29,054 bases of DNA, from positions 1 through 29,054 of the forward strand of contig JASAOO010003210.1 in assembly GCA_030849075.1 (NCBI GenBank). Reading direction: 5' to 3'. Shown piece by piece: positions 26,909 to 29,054 of this stretch; positions within the stretch are counted from its first letter, which is position 1, and each line of letters opens with the position of its first letter. Below the pieces are notes generated by a model. It did no database searches. It was not told the origin of the DNA and saw nothing but the letters and a program-made list of their open reading frames with translations. The stretch is from Zelonia costaricensis (lineage: Eukaryota; Euglenozoa; Kinetoplastea; Trypanosomatida; Trypanosomatidae). The position numbers were made by a program, and so were the translations under genes.

Positions 26909-26942
26909 GCAGCCCTCACTTCCCCTAGCATCCTATCCACAG
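26909..26942 (+). promoter_or_regulatory. Putative trans-splice acceptor of the amastin-like gene
   Basis: A short pyrimidine-rich stretch (CCCTCACTTCCCCTAG) offers AG at 26927-26928, and a second AG follows at 26941-26942 after CCTATCCAC. The 5' UTR would be 23-37 bases. The tract is shorter than those of the pyrimidine genes. Confidence 0.35.
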
Positions 26943-26965
26943 AGCCCCCCCCCTCAAAGAAAAAA

Positions 26966-27727
26966 ATGTTGTGCTGCCGCGTGTTTGCGTTCGTGCTGCT
27001 GCTGATCGCCACGGCATGCGGCGTCTGCTCCTCCCTCTTCCCGCTCTTCCGCGCCACGGAGAGCGATACCGTGTTGAACATCTTCTACTGGTACACCGAA
27101 ACTGTGACGCCCGGCACGAATGGCAGCGGCACCATCACGGTTCGGCACTACAACCAAGACCGCGTCTGCTTGCAGAATCGCACCAACTTTGTCGCCGCTG
27201 CGGCGCTGTCGACCGCAGGCGCCGCCCTCGGCGGGATTGCGACACTGCTTGCGGCGATGTGGGTGTGCGGTAGGCGGTTGTGCCTGCACCACTTCATCAC
27301 CTCTGTGACGTTCCTTTCGCTTGCCTGCTTCGCCGTGACGGTCGCGCTGATTGTGTTCTCGTTCCTGGAGGGGACGTGCAAGGACAGTGCCGCGAACACG
27401 AGCGCGATCCAGGACATGCAGCCCAAGTACGAATTTGGCGTGGGCTTCATGCTGATGTCCGTCGCGGCAGGCGGCATGCTCATCTCGTTTGTGTATGTGG
27501 TGTGCAGCTACTGCTGCTACGACGGCACCTGCTGCTGCCCCAACAACAATGACTACGTCGACTACGAGGATGACGTGTCGGAGCGGCGTCAGCGGCTCGA
27601 CTCGAAGGCCACGAGTCGCCACGGTTCGATGAGTCGCCGCTCCTCCATGAGCCGCCAGCGCACCAACAGCTCCATGTCGCGCGGTTCACACCATCGCCGC
27701 TCCCGCTCGGCCTCCATGTATGAGTAG
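26966..27727 (+). CDS. Four-helix amastin-like membrane protein with Ser/Arg-rich tail
   Basis: A 253-residue membrane protein. Four hydrophobic segments lie at about 7-28, 75-101, 110-134 and 156-181. Between helices 1 and 2 is an outer loop with possible N-glycosylation sites (NGS at 52, NRT at 71), and another is at NTS 144. After helix 4 comes a Cys-rich patch (C180 to C191), an acidic YVDYEDD, and a basic Ser/Arg/Met tail with SMSR three times (221-224, 227-230, 236-239). Layout and size match the amastin/claudin-like surface proteins of trypanosomatids, but the conserved amastin loop signature with Trp-Gly and paired Cys is not seen, so it is amastin-like at best, or another tetraspan protein. 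The tail is probably cytoplasmic and could be phosphorylated. The start at 26966 begins helix 1 directly (MLCCRVFAFV), acting as a signal anchor. Confidence 0.85.
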   Translation: MLCCRVFAFVLLLIATACGVCSSLFPLFRATESDTVLNIFYWYTETVTPGTNGSGTITVRHYNQDRVCLQNRTNFVAAAALSTAGAALGGIATLLAAMWVCGRRLCLHHFITSVTFLSLACFAVTVALIVFSFLEGTCKDSAANTSAIQDMQPKYEFGVGFMLMSVAAGGMLISFVYVVCSYCCYDGTCCCPNNNDYVDYEDDVSERRQRLDSKATSRHGSMSRRSSMSRQRTNSSMSRGSHHRRSRSASMYE

Positions 27728-27902
27728 TCGAAGAGAGGGAGAAGAGAATAGGGCTGGCCATTGTTTGTGTGCGTAACGTGTGTGTTGCCGCGTGTGTCTC
27801 TAAGTGTGTGTGTGTGTGTGTGTGCGGATGTGTGCCTGCTTGTGTATTCCCATTCTCGCTTTCCTCTGTCTCCGCGGCGCCCCGCAACGACGAGGTGATG
27901 CG

Positions 27903-27929
<27 letters not shown>
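27903..27929. repeat. (CA)n microsatellite
   Basis: About 13 AC units in the 3' flank of the amastin-like gene. Confidence 0.9.
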
Positions 27930-27934
<5 letters not shown>

Positions 27935-28089
27935 ATACACAAGGGCTGTCTACCCTAATTGGTTTCGCCCCCCCCCCCTCTATTTTCCGCGAACGTGTGT
28001 CTGTGTGTTTGTGGGCTCCTTGGCGTCCTTGTCACGCTCTTTGTTTTTGTTGTTTGCTTTGGTGTTTTGCTCTTGGTCTTTCACCGTGT

Positions 28090-28093
<4 letters not shown>

Positions 28094-28154
<61 letters not shown>
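28094..28154. repeat. (CA)30 microsatellite
   Basis: Sixty-one bases of uninterrupted CA repeat, the longest simple repeat in the window and probably length-variable among strains. Confidence 0.97.
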
Positions 28155-28157
<3 letters not shown>

Positions 28158-29014
28158 GACACCAGACAGCCACGGCGAGACGGCGTACACACTGCACTCC
28201 TCCGCACTCGGACGACGACGTAAACGCGGGTGACGGTCGCCGCCCGATGGGGGAGGGGGGAGGGGCGGAGCGGTCCTCTGCGAGAGAGGCGACGTGCAAG
28301 TAGGGCGGGCTTCACAGCGCTGCTCTCGGTCCACTTTCCCGCTCCGCCTCCCGTGCCTTCTCACGTCTGCTGTATCGGCTGTCTCCGTCCTTTTTTGTGT
28401 CGCTCTCGCGTGTGCGCCTTTGCGCCAGTTGGCGCAGTGTGTGTGTGTACGCGGGTCTGAGAGTCTCTCCGCTGCTGCTTCTCCTTACATAAATGTGTGT
28501 ATGTGTGTGTGTGTGTGTGCGGGCTTGTGTGTGTGTGTGTGTGCTGTAACCAAGCCCGACTTCTGCTTCGCCAGAAATCTGGTGGCGCGCGTGGCGTGAC
28601 CCTGGGACATGCCCTGCTCCCCCCTCACTCCCTTTCCCGTTTCTCCCCCCAATTCTCCTCTTTGACTGTTTGCTTGCTGTGGTGACTGCTGGCGTCCTCC
28701 TCGTGGCCTCGCTGTTCCAACACCTGGGCACACACACCCACGCGCGCACGTGGAAGGGGCGGGGTGAGAGAGGCGCGCGAGGGCCCAACCCCCCTTCCGT
28801 CCCCTTCCGTCCACCCGCCCCCAAGTTGTTCACCGCTCCGTCGCCACTCCTTCGTTTTCTGTTGTGTTGGTCGTCCGGTCGTCTCCCACCTCCTCCCTGC
28901 CCCCCTTTGTTGAGTTCTTTCATCTTCTTGCTGGCGTGGTGTGTGGTGCGTGTGCCTCTGTCCCCCCCCCTCCCTTCAGCCTTCGTCTTCCAGTCCGCAC
29001 GTACAGTGCCACGT

Positions 29015-29052
29015 CTCGTCTGTTTTTTCTCTTCTTCTTGTTCTTGTTTCAC
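29015..29052 (+). promoter_or_regulatory. Polypyrimidine tract at window end
   Basis: An almost pure C/T stretch with T-runs, without a following AG inside the window. It probably belongs to the splice acceptor of a further + strand gene. Confidence 0.4.
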
Positions 29053-29054
29053 CC

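Larger units (their letters stand above)
24256..26965 (+). other. Long spacer including a low-GC block
   Basis: About 2.7 kb, the longest spacer in the window. The first part has GT repeats (24287-24310), a GA repeat near 24610-24623 and pyrimidine-rich sequence to about 24960. From about 24965 to 25640 the sequence is neither repetitive nor pyrimidine-rich and carries broken open frames (24978-25220, 25046-25453, 25392-25811). A poly(A) run lies at 25820-25829, followed by an AT-richer stretch to about 26760 with many A-runs. A perfect short-loop G-run motif is at 25961-25975. The last 150 bases return to CA repeats and short pyrimidine tracts before the amastin-like gene. No gene is supported. 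Confidence 0.6.
27728..29054 (+). other. 3' flank of the amastin-like gene to window end
   Basis: About 1.3 kb without a gene. It contains GT runs (about 27807-27823), a CA run at 27903-27929, the longest microsatellite in the window at 28094-28154, a G-rich block at 28249-28265, GT runs at about 28494-28543, and increasingly pyrimidine-rich sequence from about 28610. The last 40 bases (TTTTTTCTCTTCTTCTTG...) form a strong polypyrimidine tract, suggesting that the next + strand gene starts shortly beyond the window. Confidence 0.65.

Overview
The window looks like nuclear DNA of a trypanosomatid protist, most likely Leishmania or a close relative (Leptomonas, Crithidia, Endotrypanum, Porcisia). 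The evidence is: GC-rich coding sequence without introns; every convincing gene on the + strand, as in a polycistronic transcription unit; intergenic spacers of about 1-2.7 kb full of CA/GT microsatellites; polypyrimidine tracts followed by AG (trans-splice acceptors) before genes; and gene types typical of kinetoplastids (THT/LmGT-type hexose transporters, a UMP synthase fused in the order OMPDC-OPRT and ending in SKL, a class 1A dihydroorotate dehydrogenase). No bacterial operon signals, tRNA, rRNA or CRISPR array were seen.

Layout, left to right. 1-959: 3' part of a hexose transporter. 2332-4323: a second, complete hexose transporter with a long N-terminal tail. 6462-7835: UMP synthase (steps 5 and 6 of de novo pyrimidine synthesis). 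9570-10553: aspartate carbamoyltransferase (step 2). 11715-12656: dihydroorotate dehydrogenase (step 4). 14387-15379: a probable mitochondrial protein of unknown function. 17250-21035: a large protein that reads as a degenerate DEAD-box helicase with a Gly/Arg-rich N-terminal patch and a long Arg/Ser/His-rich insertion. 21970-24255: an unrecognised low-complexity protein. 26966-27727: a four-helix amastin-like membrane protein with a Ser/Arg-rich tail. The window ends in a polypyrimidine tract that may belong to the next gene.

Three of the six pyrimidine steps are encoded side by side and should be co-transcribed; carbamoyl-phosphate synthase and dihydroorotase are not in the window. As in other kinetoplastids, mRNAs would be made by trans-splicing and polyadenylation in the spacers, so control is probably post-transcriptional. 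Many presumed 3' untranslated regions carry G-runs on the sense strand that could form G-quadruplexes.

The points most worth a second look are: the helicase-like protein whose DEAD box has become GNLE; the hexose transporters placed directly upstream of the pyrimidine cluster, unlike the arrangement I recall for L. major; the Arg in place of the usual sugar-contacting Gln in helix 7 of both transporters; and the run of sense-strand G-quadruplex candidates. All calls are by eye without database searches.
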